This document shows, piece by piece, positions 1-8,347 of a DNA stretch of 64,000 nt. This DNA comes from Arenibacter echinorum (GTDB taxonomy: Bacteria; Bacteroidota; Bacteroidia; Flavobacteriales; Flavobacteriaceae), in the NCBI RefSeq assembly GCF_003259375.1, contig NZ_QLLN01000004.1, forward strand, positions 374,495-438,494. The letters run 5' to 3'. The notes beneath the pieces were generated by a model. It saw nothing but the letters and a program-made list of their open reading frames with translations, made no database searches and was not told where the DNA came from. A program made the translations under genes and the position numbers. Positions within the stretch are counted from its first letter, which is position 1. Every line of letters begins with the position of its first letter.

Positions 1-95
1 TCCATACCTATGGGACAGAGCATATTTGTAGGTCTTGCGACAACCTCCCATAACGATGGGGTTCTAGCCGAGGCCGTTTACGAGAACGTACAGGT
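1..95 (+). repeat. Near-identical intragenic repeat, copy 1
   Basis: These bases match 880-974 with only two mismatches (bases 48 and 70). Both encode the end of a DUF1349-like domain (PMGQSIFVGLATTSHNDGVLA). They show recent duplication or gene conversion between domains of the same gene. Confidence 0.9.
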
Positions 96-1788
96 AATCG
101 GCACGGTGCAAGAAAACGAGGCTCCTACGGCAGTGGCCACAGCTACTCCGTTGAGCGGAACCGCACCTTTACAAGTAAACTTTAACGGCAGTGGATCTAG
201 CGACCCAGAAAACCCAAATGGACTTGTCTATGCTTGGGATTTCGGAAACGGCGATACCTCGTCTGCTACCAACCCGGTTTACACCTATACTACCGTTGGC
301 AACTATACGGCCATACTTACGGTAACCGACCCGGAAGGTCTTCAGGACACCGATTCTGTTCCCATACAAGTGGATGAGGATGTGGTTGTTGACTGTACTC
401 CGGTACCTTCTCCATGGACAAATTCCGATATCGGAAACGTTGCCGCAAATGGTGAGGCATGTTACGACAATGGCCGTTTCGAGATCAGCGCATCAGGAGC
501 GGATATCTTCGGAAGTGCAGACGAGTTCCACTATGTATATCAGGAACTGCAGGGAGACGGTGAGATCATAGCCCAGCTAATGAGCCTGGAACAGACCAAC
601 GCATGGGCCAAGGCAGGGGTGATGATGAGAGGAGATCTTACTAGCAATTCAGCCATGGCCATGATGATCATGGCCCCCAACCCCAATAATACAGGGGTGC
701 CAGCATATAGCTTCCAGTACAGGCCTACCAAAGGAGGGAACCTTGGCACTGGTAACTATACCGCCCCAGCACCGGCTCCCGGAGGGTTCCCACATTACCT
801 AAGACTGGTACGTTCGGGCAATACCTTTACTGCCTACGTATCCGAGACCAATGGAAGTTGGGTTCAGGTAGGAAACACCTCCATACCTATGGGACAGAGC
901 ATATTTGTAGGTCTTGCGACAACCTCACATAACGATGGGGTTCTAGCCCAGGCCGTTTACGAGAACGTACAGGTCATTGGTGCCGGTGAAGAAAATAACA
1001 ACTTTGCCCTAAGGATTAATGCAGGTGGTCCTGAATTGACCTTTGAAGGTAATGTATATGCCGCAGATCAGAATTTTGCCGGTGGCAAGGTGTACACAAA
1101 TACAAGTGCACAGGTACCAAGCTTGTACCAGACCGAACGTAGTGCTTCCCCGCCAACCTTCAGTTATAATATTCCTTTGGAGGATGGTGATTACAATGTG
1201 ACCCTTCATTTTGCTGAGATCTATTGGGGTGCTACGGGTGGCGGAGCAACAGGTACAGGAAAACGTGTTTTCGATGTAGTGATGGAAGGCACCACCGTAC
1301 TGAACAATTTTGATATCAATGCAGAAGTTGGTCCACAAACAGCAGTAACCAAAACCTTTGCGATTACCGTAGCAGATGGTGTACTGAATATGAATTTCAA
1401 TGCCAATGACGGCGTGGATCAACCAAAGATATCCGCTATAGAAATTTTAGCGGCTCCTGCATCAGCCCCATTAGGTCCTGTGACCGTGGAAGATTCAGAA
1501 GTAGGTATTCCAACAACACAGGCAACAGGCGCATCTAATAAATTTAGTATTACGCCCAACCCTACATCAGTGGAGACATCCCTAAGTTTTGAATTGCCGA
1601 CCACCATAGAAATCATACATATCTATGATTTGTCGGGAAGGATCGTACAAACAATCAATGGAGGTATTATCGACGATAATGGCAGACCCTTGAATGTACA
1701 GGAACTGCCGGTTGGTGTCTATATTGTGAAAGCTAAGGACGAAGATGGCACGGAATACCAACAGAAATTGCTAATTACCGGCAATTAA
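1..1788 (+). CDS. Secreted DUF1349/PKD/malectin protein with T9SS sorting domain (5' partial)
   Basis: The reading frame is open from the first base, so the start lies upstream. In order it shows the tail of one DUF1349-like (concanavalin-type) domain, a PKD domain (about residues 40-125, with YAWDFGNGDTSS), a complete DUF1349-like domain (about 135-330, with ADIFGSADEFHYVYQ and AWAKAGVMMR), a malectin-type carbohydrate-binding domain (about 335-485, FALRINAGGPE to KISAIEIL) and a C-terminal type A sorting domain (ITPNPTS...YDLSGRIV...GVYIVKA). The sorting domain implies export through the type IX secretion system. No catalytic domain lies in the visible part. Binding of plant or algal glycans is inferred from the domains. 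The two DUF1349 copies share almost identical DNA. A strong terminator follows the stop. Confidence 0.9.
   Translation, partial: SIPMGQSIFVGLATTSHNDGVLAEAVYENVQVIGTVQENEAPTAVATATPLSGTAPLQVNFNGSGSSDPENPNGLVYAWDFGNGDTSSATNPVYTYTTVGNYTAILTVTDPEGLQDTDSVPIQVDEDVVVDCTPVPSPWTNSDIGNVAANGEACYDNGRFEISASGADIFGSADEFHYVYQELQGDGEIIAQLMSLEQTNAWAKAGVMMRGDLTSNSAMAMMIMAPNPNNTGVPAYSFQYRPTKGGNLGTGNYTAPAPAPGGFPHYLRLVRSGNTFTAYVSETNGSWVQVGNTSIPMGQSIFVGLATTSHNDGVLAQAVYENVQVIGAGEENNNFALRINAGGPELTFEGNVYAADQNFAGGKVYTNTSAQVPSLYQTERSASPPTFSYNIPLEDGDYNVTLHFAEIYWGATGGGATGTGKRVFDVVMEGTTVLNNFDINAEVGPQTAVTKTFAITVADGVLNMNFNANDGVDQPKISAIEILAAPASAPLGPVTVEDSEVGIPTTQATGASNKFSITPNPTSVETSLSFELPTTIEIIHIYDLSGRIVQTINGGIIDDNGRPLNVQELPVGVYIVKAKDEDGTEYQQKLLITGN
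880..974 (+). repeat. Near-identical intragenic repeat, copy 2
   Basis: Second copy of the repeat at 1-95, offset by 879 bases (293 codons), so the reading frame is kept. How far the copies match upstream of base 1 cannot be seen in this window. Confidence 0.9.
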
Positions 1789-1808
1789 GTTTACATCTTG
1801 ATCATTCT

Positions 1809-1850
1809 AAAAAGGGCCGGCTGCAAAAAATGCAGCCGGCCCTTTTATTA
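1809..1850 (+). terminator. Rho-independent terminator of the T9SS gene
   Basis: A perfect 12-bp GC-rich stem (GGGCCGGCTGCA / TGCAGCCGGCCC) with a five-base A loop, preceded by an A run and followed by TTTT, starts about 20 bases after the stop codon at 1788. Confidence 0.93.
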
Positions 1851-1954
1851 TAAACCAAAGGATGACTTTATTCCTTCCGAAGGAATGCCAATAATTACTT
1901 GGGTCAAATTTATCTAAATACAAAAAGCCTCGAGGGATTATCTTAGCATGAATT

Positions 1955-1962
1955 TATATTTG
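1955..1962 (+). promoter_or_regulatory. Candidate Bacteroidota -7 element TATATTTG
   Basis: TATATTTG fits the Bacteroidota -7 consensus TAnnTTTG, giving a start near 1969 and a leader of about 92 bases before the ornithine cyclodeaminase ATG at 2061. A second match, TAACTTTG at 2048-2055, lies only five bases before that ATG and would give an almost leaderless transcript. No clear -33 TTG is paired with the first one. Confidence 0.45.
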
Positions 1963-2060
1963 CACGGTGAATTCCACTAAAGTTCCTTACAAATACTATC
2001 GGCTTGCATGGTATCTGCAAACCGACATTGACTTTCCGTTATTTTTATAACTTTGGAGGG

Positions 2061-3020
2061 ATGAATAATATAACCCAAATTCCGGCAAGTTTTATAGAGC
2101 AAAACACTAATTTTCTTAGCCTTATCAATGCATTAAGGGCTGCATTTTCCAATCAGGAAACCTTGGTTCCTATGAGACATCATCACGATTTCCCCAATCC
2201 CGAAGTACATGAGGATTCCACCTTGTTATTGATGCCTGCTTGGAAGCCCGGAAAACAGGCTGGCGTAAAAATTGCCACTGTGAGTCCCAAAAACGGTCAA
2301 TTTAACCTACCGGCCATTCAGGGTACGTATATTTATTTGGATGCCCTAAAGGGCAGCATCCTTGCACTTTTGGAGGCCAAGAGTTTAACCGTAAAAAGAA
2401 CTGCCGCTGCATCTGCTTTGGCATCACAATATTTATCGAGGGATAATTCCAGCTCCCTATTAATGATCGGCACTGGAGCCCTTGCTCCCAATTTAATAAT
2501 GGCCCATGCCAGTGTACGTCCAATTGAAACAGTCTATGTTTGGGGCAGGGATTATTCCAAGGCGGTTAAACTTTGCGAAGAACTAAAGAATGCACCCTTC
2601 CAGTTACAACCCATACAGGCAATTGAAGATACAATTTCTAAAGTCGATATTATATCTTCGGCCACCTTGTCCAAAACGCCCCTTGTTTTGGGAAAATATC
2701 TACAGCCTGGTCAACATGTTGATCTGGTAGGAGCTTACAAGGTGGATATGCGGGAGGCTGATGATGAAACAGTTAAAAGACCGGAAGTGTATGTTGACAC
2801 CTATCAAGGCGGATTAAAAGAAAGTGGGGATATCGTTATTCCTTTAAAAAATGGAGTTTTGAAGGAGACGGATATTAAGGCCGATTTGTTTGAACTAGCT
2901 TCCCAAAAGAAAACTGGAAGGAAGAACGACGAGGACATTTCAATGTTTAAGTCGGTCGGACATGCCTTGGAAGATCTGGCCGCCGCCACCTATTATTACA
3001 ATATGTACCAAAATAAATGA
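2061..3020 (+). CDS. Ornithine cyclodeaminase / mu-crystallin family protein
   Basis: A 319-residue protein of the ornithine cyclodeaminase/mu-crystallin family. These are NAD(P)-dependent Rossmann enzymes acting on amino acids or imino acids (ornithine to proline, alanine dehydrogenase, ketimine reductase). The sequence shows the early PMRHHHDF segment, GTYIYLDALKGSILALLEAKSLTVKRTAAASALA, and the Rossmann motif GTGALAPNLI. The frame is open from 2004, but family members begin near MNNITQIP, so the ATG at 2061 (preceded by GGAGGG) is chosen. The exact substrate cannot be told from sequence; a role in amino-acid catabolism is inferred. It appears monocistronic. Confidence 0.85.
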   Translation: MNNITQIPASFIEQNTNFLSLINALRAAFSNQETLVPMRHHHDFPNPEVHEDSTLLLMPAWKPGKQAGVKIATVSPKNGQFNLPAIQGTYIYLDALKGSILALLEAKSLTVKRTAAASALASQYLSRDNSSSLLMIGTGALAPNLIMAHASVRPIETVYVWGRDYSKAVKLCEELKNAPFQLQPIQAIEDTISKVDIISSATLSKTPLVLGKYLQPGQHVDLVGAYKVDMREADDETVKRPEVYVDTYQGGLKESGDIVIPLKNGVLKETDIKADLFELASQKKTGRKNDEDISMFKSVGHALEDLAAATYYYNMYQNK

Positions 3021-3137
3021 TAATCGTATAGGCAAGAAAGTACAGCCCAAATCAAGCAAAATTAAAATATGTACCACGTTGTTTAACAACCAAAAAAAAC
3101 GCGAAAAATACATTCGTAAATTAGGAACATCCAAAAA

Positions 3138-4007
3138 ATGAGTAAAACTTTTTATTCGGCATTAAATAAGTCAAACGTCGTGCTTTTACTTTTAGCAATG
3201 ACCGTCTCGGGGACACTGAAGGCCCAAAAATTACCTCTCCCTCCACGTGCAAATGATGCTATTTCCGGTAGCACTTTTAAAAATCAGATCGAAACCCTAA
3301 ATTTGGAAGACAGGGAAAAGCACATTTACCAACAAATTTTGAGCGGAAATGTGCCTAACTTTTTACGCGAGCTGACTCCCATTTCATTTTCAAAAACCAT
3401 CAAGGATTCCACATATGTTGTAACCTATTTTGTACTTCCAGATTATTTGGCTGTTGGCTCAGATGCCGATTATTTCCTTATGCCAATGACCCCTATTCTG
3501 GCCCAAAAAATAGCCGAGGCTATCGGTTTCACCCTCCCAACCAAGCAAATAGTAGATCAAATTTGGACCAACGCCCAAGTAAAACTGGCTCCCTCTCCCA
3601 TTCCTCCCACTGCCCAAATGACAACCATTCCGGTTATGTGGGAACACAATAATAGACTAAAAGGGCAAAGAAAAGTAACACTTAAACAGGCACCATTGAA
3701 TGTTTTGGTGGCCGGACAAAAAAAGGATGTTATAATCTCGAACAAAATCTATGAAAAATCGTCCAAGCCAGTTGTAATTTACGGCTGGCATTACCAAAAT
3801 GGAACCCCCATCCAACCCGTCTACTCCGGTCATAGTGATACTTACGCAGATTATAGTCACGGTATAAGATTAGTACAGGACAGTGTCTTGATCAATAACA
3901 AAGTCCATCTTATTACAAAGGTCCTTCAAGATATTCAGAAATCTTCCTTATTTAGTGATGAAGGGGTTATTGGGAAGCCATTTTATCCTTTAGACAAAGC
4001 ACAGTAG
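3138..4007 (+). CDS. Exported protein of unknown function
   Basis: A 289-residue protein with an N-terminal signal peptide (NVVLLLLAMTVSGTLKAQ, cleavage likely after the Ala before QKLPLPP). The mature part has no domain I can name. Distinct features are the segments DADYFLMPMTPILAQ, KPVVIYGWHYQNGTPIQP and SDTYADYSHGIRLV; the Tyr-Gly-Trp-His and Asp-Tyr-Ser-His-Gly motifs look like active-site or ligand-binding residues. Location is periplasm or cell surface by inference. It starts about 120 bases after the ornithine cyclodeaminase gene on the same strand. I cannot assign a function. Confidence 0.75.
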   Translation: MSKTFYSALNKSNVVLLLLAMTVSGTLKAQKLPLPPRANDAISGSTFKNQIETLNLEDREKHIYQQILSGNVPNFLRELTPISFSKTIKDSTYVVTYFVLPDYLAVGSDADYFLMPMTPILAQKIAEAIGFTLPTKQIVDQIWTNAQVKLAPSPIPPTAQMTTIPVMWEHNNRLKGQRKVTLKQAPLNVLVAGQKKDVIISNKIYEKSSKPVVIYGWHYQNGTPIQPVYSGHSDTYADYSHGIRLVQDSVLINNKVHLITKVLQDIQKSSLFSDEGVIGKPFYPLDKAQ

Positions 4008-4145
4008 CGACTTTCCCGAGTTTTTTTGATTGGATCAACTAGAATCTTTGCATAAACACACCAATTGGCCCGGATCCAAGATAATTTCGAACATATAAAA
4101 TTCAATCCAAGGTGCTTTTAGGCTCTAATTCCTTATTGAGATATG

Positions 4146-5129
4146 TTATTTATACGTTTTTAAGGCATTGGCACTATATACTTTATCAACTACAGAAACA
4201 GGCAACCCTAAACCTTTGAACTTTCCATTTACCTTCCGAACCGTCATCCATTCATTTTCTGTAAAATATTTCATGTGGTTTTGATATCTCTCATTCATGT
4301 ACTGGATCAGAACATCATCTGAGAGACTATTATCTACCACAATATCAGATCCATAAATAATACGGTCCTGATAAGTGATAAAAAAATCATATATCTTTTT
4401 CCAATGATCAATTGTCTGGTACTGCAAATGACATATCCTTTCGGCAAGGTCTACCATAGCATTAGGAAATTGATCTAAGAAAGCTCCTACTTCGTTGGTG
4501 TCCCATTCCTGACTTGCCAAATGCAACCCAACAAATCGTAAATTTGGATGTCTTTTTAGTAGATTATTCCTGGCCCTAAGTTGTGCTTCATAATTAGGTA
4601 TTTCAGGATGATGAAACATATGATATTCGGGATGAGCCATAAAATAAGCCTTGTCCGACTCCACTGTCATATCCTTCGTTGGCAACCAACAATTTTTAGG
4701 CTCTCCATTGTGCCCTAAAAGAAGTATATTGTTATCTTCTAAAAATTGAAAGATCGGCTCAAAGGATGGATGGTCGATCATTACATAATTACCTTTATCA
4801 TCTTTTAAGGACATTCCTATATTCTTCCAAACCTTGACTCCAACTGCCCCCAAATTCATGGATCTGTCTATGTTATCAAGGCTTTTTGAAAGCCAATCGG
4901 AACCTCCCCAATCTTTACATGAAAAAGTAGTAGCAAAATCAATTTGGCCCGGATAAATCTTCTTTATTTTTAATATGGTGGTAAGCTGATCTTTTACGGA
5001 AGGAAAAAACGGCATATCCGTAACAATGGATAGAAAGCGCATCTCATTCTCGATTCCATAATTGAGAAACGATTCATTTAAAGAATTGAAATGTACATGT
5101 GCATCAAATCTCATTTTAATAAAAAACAT
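4146..5129 (-). CDS. Amidohydrolase-superfamily metal-dependent hydrolase
   Basis: A 327-residue TIM-barrel hydrolase of the amidohydrolase_2 type. The opening motif FDAHVHF supplies the His-x-His metal ligands, RFVGLHLASQEWD carries a later metal-ligand His, and IIYGSD carries the C-terminal Asp expected near the active site. Homologues with this layout hydrolyse or decarboxylate cyclic or aromatic substrates; the substrate here is unknown. No signal peptide is seen, so it should be cytoplasmic. The start at 5129 gives MFFIKMRFDAHVHF; the ATG at 5114 (MRFDAHVHF) is an equally good or better start. It is alone on the minus strand. Confidence 0.8.
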   Translation of the reverse strand: MFFIKMRFDAHVHFNSLNESFLNYGIENEMRFLSIVTDMPFFPSVKDQLTTILKIKKIYPGQIDFATTFSCKDWGGSDWLSKSLDNIDRSMNLGAVGVKVWKNIGMSLKDDKGNYVMIDHPSFEPIFQFLEDNNILLLGHNGEPKNCWLPTKDMTVESDKAYFMAHPEYHMFHHPEIPNYEAQLRARNNLLKRHPNLRFVGLHLASQEWDTNEVGAFLDQFPNAMVDLAERICHLQYQTIDHWKKIYDFFITYQDRIIYGSDIVVDNSLSDDVLIQYMNERYQNHMKYFTENEWMTVRKVNGKFKGLGLPVSVVDKVYSANALKTYK

Positions 5130-5712
5130 TGGGATAAAATACTACGGCTAAATCGGAATGGTAGTCCAATAAACATTTATTTGAAAAATCTATCAATTCA
5201 ATATACAAATATTTCATCACATTGTAATGGCGCGTCTTAAATTGAGTATAATGATGGCTCAATCTCAAAAGTTGTGTGTGAATTGAAAAAGGAATCCCAA
5301 CTTTAAATGAACACGCGCGGTATTGGAATTATCTATACAAATTTAAAGAATATATAACCTACCCCGTTATTATAAACAGTTTAAAAAGCAATTGTTTTTT
5401 TGCCGTGAACTCCTCCCGTAAAGTGGCACCTTCCATGACCGGAAACAATGGGCTATTTTCATTTACCTCAGCTATTGATTATGGACATACCCCTTGATCG
5501 TACTGTGCGCTAATGTTCGAATTAAAACAGGTGCAATTCCGTTTCCAGGTATTAAATTTTTTGTATTTTTAGAAAGAAAGAATGCATCTATAATTAGGCA
5601 ATCGTTCTGAAAAAAGCCGCTGATACTTTCCAAATTAGGATTGTTAGACAGTTTAGATTTATTTGATCAAGTTCCTCCTTGATAATAACATTTTTCTTTT
5701 AATTCTAATTAG
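5130..5712. other. Intergenic region, no gene seen
   Basis: This 583-base AT-rich gap separates two divergent genes and must hold both promoters. I see no convincing open frame, repeat, RNA structure or clear pair of promoter elements. Confidence 0.5.
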
Positions 5713-6774
5713 ATGACACCATCATCCCAAGCCCATTTCAAAAAAGTATTTTTCTTGCTCGCCCTCTTATTGGTAATAAGTTCAATGTGTTTTGGACAGA
5801 TTAAAATCATTTATGAAACGGATATGGAAACTGACTGTGATGATGCAGGGGCTCTTGCCATGTTACATGCGCTTCAAGACAATGGTGAGGTAGATTTACT
5901 CGCCGTGATGCACAACACCTCCGACGATTTTAGTGTGGGCTATATCGATGCGGTAAACACATATTATGGTCACCCTGATTTGCCAATTGGATCATATAAA
6001 AAAGATGATACTTATTCTAGGGATATTGCTATCCTATTAAAATGTTGCACGGATTATACACAGCAAATTGTCAAGGATATTCGCTTCGTACATGATGTTG
6101 ACACAAGAAAGGATGTACCTGATGCTGTGGACCTGTACAAAGAAATATTACAACAACAACCCGACAGCTCGGTAGTTATCGTTTCCGTTGGTTATCTTCT
6201 AAATCTAAAAAATCTCATCAAAGATGATTGGGGGTTGCAATTGGTTAGAAAAAAAGTAAAGGAATTAATAATTATTGGTAGGACTTGGTTTCCCAAAGAC
6301 ACCATGTTACCGCTTAGCATGAACTTAGGCGGTCAGCAGATTAACCATACTGCCGGCATGGCTTCTATGGAAGTTTTTGAACATTGGCCTACGCCGATCC
6401 ATGTCGCCGGTAATTTTATCACTAAACCCTATCATAGGGGAAAGGAATTGATAAATACGCCTGAAAATAACCCTGTTAGGGAGGCGTATAGAATTTATCG
6501 GGAAAGATATGGAGATTGGGACCATCATCTAGCCGATTTGGAAACGGTGTACTATGCCATTTACAGGGATCAAAAAGCAGAATATTTTTCTTTGGGAACA
6601 GCAGGCACTCCAAAAATAGGGTTGCATAGTGAGCCGAACGGAATCCGGTATTTTTACAATCTATGGGATACCTCCGAAGATTCCCACCATGTATATTGGT
6701 TGACCAAAGAAGATAAATTCTCCGAAATTTCGGAGCGAATTGGTGAGTTGATGGTTCAAACTCCAAAACAATAA
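5713..6774 (+). CDS. Exported inosine-uridine-type nucleoside hydrolase
   Basis: A 353-residue protein of the nucleoside hydrolase (IUNH) superfamily, which cleaves the N-glycosidic bond of ribonucleosides. After a signal peptide (KVFFLLALLLVISSMCFG) the calcium-binding signature appears as ETDMETDCDDAGALAML, followed by VVIVSVGYLLNLKNLI and AGMASMEVFEHW. The signal peptide points to the periplasm or outer membrane, as in many Bacteroidota relatives of unknown specificity. The Asp cluster suggests an active enzyme, but the substrate is not determined. The gene lies just left of the integrated element and belongs to the host chromosome. Confidence 0.85.
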   Translation: MTPSSQAHFKKVFFLLALLLVISSMCFGQIKIIYETDMETDCDDAGALAMLHALQDNGEVDLLAVMHNTSDDFSVGYIDAVNTYYGHPDLPIGSYKKDDTYSRDIAILLKCCTDYTQQIVKDIRFVHDVDTRKDVPDAVDLYKEILQQQPDSSVVIVSVGYLLNLKNLIKDDWGLQLVRKKVKELIIIGRTWFPKDTMLPLSMNLGGQQINHTAGMASMEVFEHWPTPIHVAGNFITKPYHRGKELINTPENNPVREAYRIYRERYGDWDHHLADLETVYYAIYRDQKAEYFSLGTAGTPKIGLHSEPNGIRYFYNLWDTSEDSHHVYWLTKEDKFSEISERIGELMVQTPKQ

Positions 6775-6910
6775 GAACCGCACAGTGAACGACCTATTTC
6801 TGAAAGTATATACCTATCTCGGTTTAGTAATAGTTCAATGCATCTAAATCCCTATTAGACACTGAACTATTGGGGAAATTAATTCAATTATAAATCACTC
6901 TGCAGAAAAC

Positions 6911-6942
6911 GAAAAAAGCCCTCAACTTGCGTTGAAGGCTTT
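6911..6942 (-). terminator. Original tRNA-Asp terminator, now displaced
   Basis: Read on the minus strand, AAAGCCTTCAAC-GCAA-GTTGAGGGCTTTTTTC forms a stem with a GCAA tetraloop and a T run. It follows the displaced 3' half of tRNA-Asp. I infer that this was the chromosomal terminator of the tRNA before the element inserted; it is now about 19 kb from the functional gene. Confidence 0.8.
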
Positions 6943-6987
6943 AAGCGGTCCGGACGGGACTCGAACCCGCGACCCCCTGCGTGACAG
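6942..6987. repeat. Left attachment site (attL) with orphan tRNA-Asp 3' half
   Basis: This is identical over 46 bp to 25982-26027. Bases 6946-6987 are the last 42 bases of a minus-strand tRNA-Asp(GUC), from the anticodon loop to the discriminator base, without the 5' half. The match stops just past the anticodon loop, a usual crossover place for tyrosine recombinases in tRNA genes. It cannot give a working tRNA. Confidence 0.93.
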
Positions 6988-7100
6988 ACGATTAAAATCC
7001 ATTTTCATGTAGCGCTATTTATCGTCATATAGTCTGATTATCAACACTTTATGATTTTTTATTTTGCAGCAAACTTCTTTAATTATAACTTTAAGTGTCC

Positions 7101-7126
7101 ATTTGTTGTACCTATGTTGTACCCAT
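7101..7126. repeat. Left 26-bp repeat, candidate integrase arm-type sites
   Basis: These 26 bases recur perfectly at 25912-25937, just inside the other end, in the same orientation. Each copy holds two direct TGTTGTACC-like units (TTGTTGTACCTA and ATGTTGTACCCA) 10 bp apart, one helical turn. The position between the core site and the integrase gene suggests arm-type binding sites for the recombinase N-terminal domain. They also lie 12 bases before the integrase start and could autoregulate it. Confidence 0.75.
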
Positions 7127-7138
7127 TATTGAACTATT

Positions 7139-8347
7139 ATGTCAAGTATCAAAACAGTTTTAAGAAAAAAAGCATTTTCTGATGGCACTTATCCAGTTTG
7201 TTTGAGGGTGACCAAAAATAGAAAAACCAAATACTTTAATACCATATTTAGGACCGCTGAAAATGAGTGGAATTTTTCTTCCGGTTGTTTTAATAGAAAG
7301 AGTTCAAATTACATACAAAATAATAGGTTGTTGCTAAAATTTAAAGACCGTGCCTTAAAAATATACTCCGATCTTCAAATGGAAAAAGAGTATTTTAATC
7401 TTGACGATTTTAGTAAACGTTTCCGAGTAGACAACAATCCGACAAATGATTATGTATTTCCTTTCTGGGAAGAGATAATCTCAGAAATGAAACTAGGAGG
7501 TAGAATGGGAAATGCTACCATGTATGAAGAAACAATGAAGTCTATAAAACAGTTTTGCAAATTTAGAAAAATAAGATTTCAGGATATTACAAATACCTTC
7601 TTAAATAAATATGAGGCATGGCTCCGCTCTAGGGGTGGAACGGATGGTGGAATCAGTATTAAGCAGCGAACATTAAGAGCATTGTACAATAAAGCCATTG
7701 AGCGGAACATCATAAGAGACATCAACCATCCATTCAAGACGTATAAGATTTCAAAATTAAAAGGTCAGGGCATCAAAAAGGCATTGGATTTTGATCAGGT
7801 AACCAAAATCATCAACTTTGATATATCCGAATATCCACAATTAACGGATGCCAGAAATTATTTTGTGTTCAGCTTTTATACCAGGGGAATGAATTATACG
7901 GATATGATGGTTCTCAAATGGCAAGATGTTGATGCCTCCACCATTTCCTATATTCGAAATAAAACTAAGGGCAGGTTTGTAATTACTATTCTTCCGCCAG
8001 TGCGAGAAATCCTCAATTATTACAAGCAACATTCTTTACCTACTAAATACGTGTTTCCCATACTATTAAAGGATGGTCTAACTCCGGCCCAAATTGATAA
8101 TCGCAAAAAGAAGACCCTGGCCAAATATAATAGGGACTTAAAAGAAATAGCCCGCCTCTGTGACATAAACAAATCTTTGTCAAGTTATGTAGCACGACAT
8201 AGTTTTGCCAATTGCTTAAAACAAAAGGGAGTAGCTACAGATGTTATTGGTGAATCATTGGGGCATAAAGACTTAACTACTACTCAAGTCTATTTAAAGG
8301 AATTGGGGAGTACCGTACTTGACGATGCAGCGGCTTTGCTGCTTTGA
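7139..8347 (+). CDS. Tyrosine recombinase / phage-type integrase of the tRNA-Asp element
   Basis: A 402-residue site-specific recombinase of the usual Bacteroidota layout: N-terminal arm-binding domain (about 1-90), SAM-like core-binding domain (about 105-200) and C-terminal catalytic domain (about 215-390). Catalytic residues are visible: Arg249 in YTRGMNYTD, the YVARHSFA box (Arg353, with Tyr in place of the first His as is common in this group), His376 in SLGHKD and the nucleophile Tyr385 in TTTQVYLKEL. All key positions are kept, so it is probably active. It reads inward from attL and should integrate and excise the element at the tRNA-Asp anticodon region. Confidence 0.95.
   Translation: MSSIKTVLRKKAFSDGTYPVCLRVTKNRKTKYFNTIFRTAENEWNFSSGCFNRKSSNYIQNNRLLLKFKDRALKIYSDLQMEKEYFNLDDFSKRFRVDNNPTNDYVFPFWEEIISEMKLGGRMGNATMYEETMKSIKQFCKFRKIRFQDITNTFLNKYEAWLRSRGGTDGGISIKQRTLRALYNKAIERNIIRDINHPFKTYKISKLKGQGIKKALDFDQVTKIINFDISEYPQLTDARNYFVFSFYTRGMNYTDMMVLKWQDVDASTISYIRNKTKGRFVITILPPVREILNYYKQHSLPTKYVFPILLKDGLTPAQIDNRKKKTLAKYNRDLKEIARLCDINKSLSSYVARHSFANCLKQKGVATDVIGESLGHKDLTTTQVYLKELGSTVLDDAAALLL

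Noticed and set aside
1009-1422. 137-codon minus-strand frame
   Set aside because: It is antisense to the malectin domain of the secreted protein, with no features of its own.
6946-6987. Second tRNA-Asp gene
   Set aside because: Only the 3' half is present and no 5' half follows; it is an attachment-site remnant.
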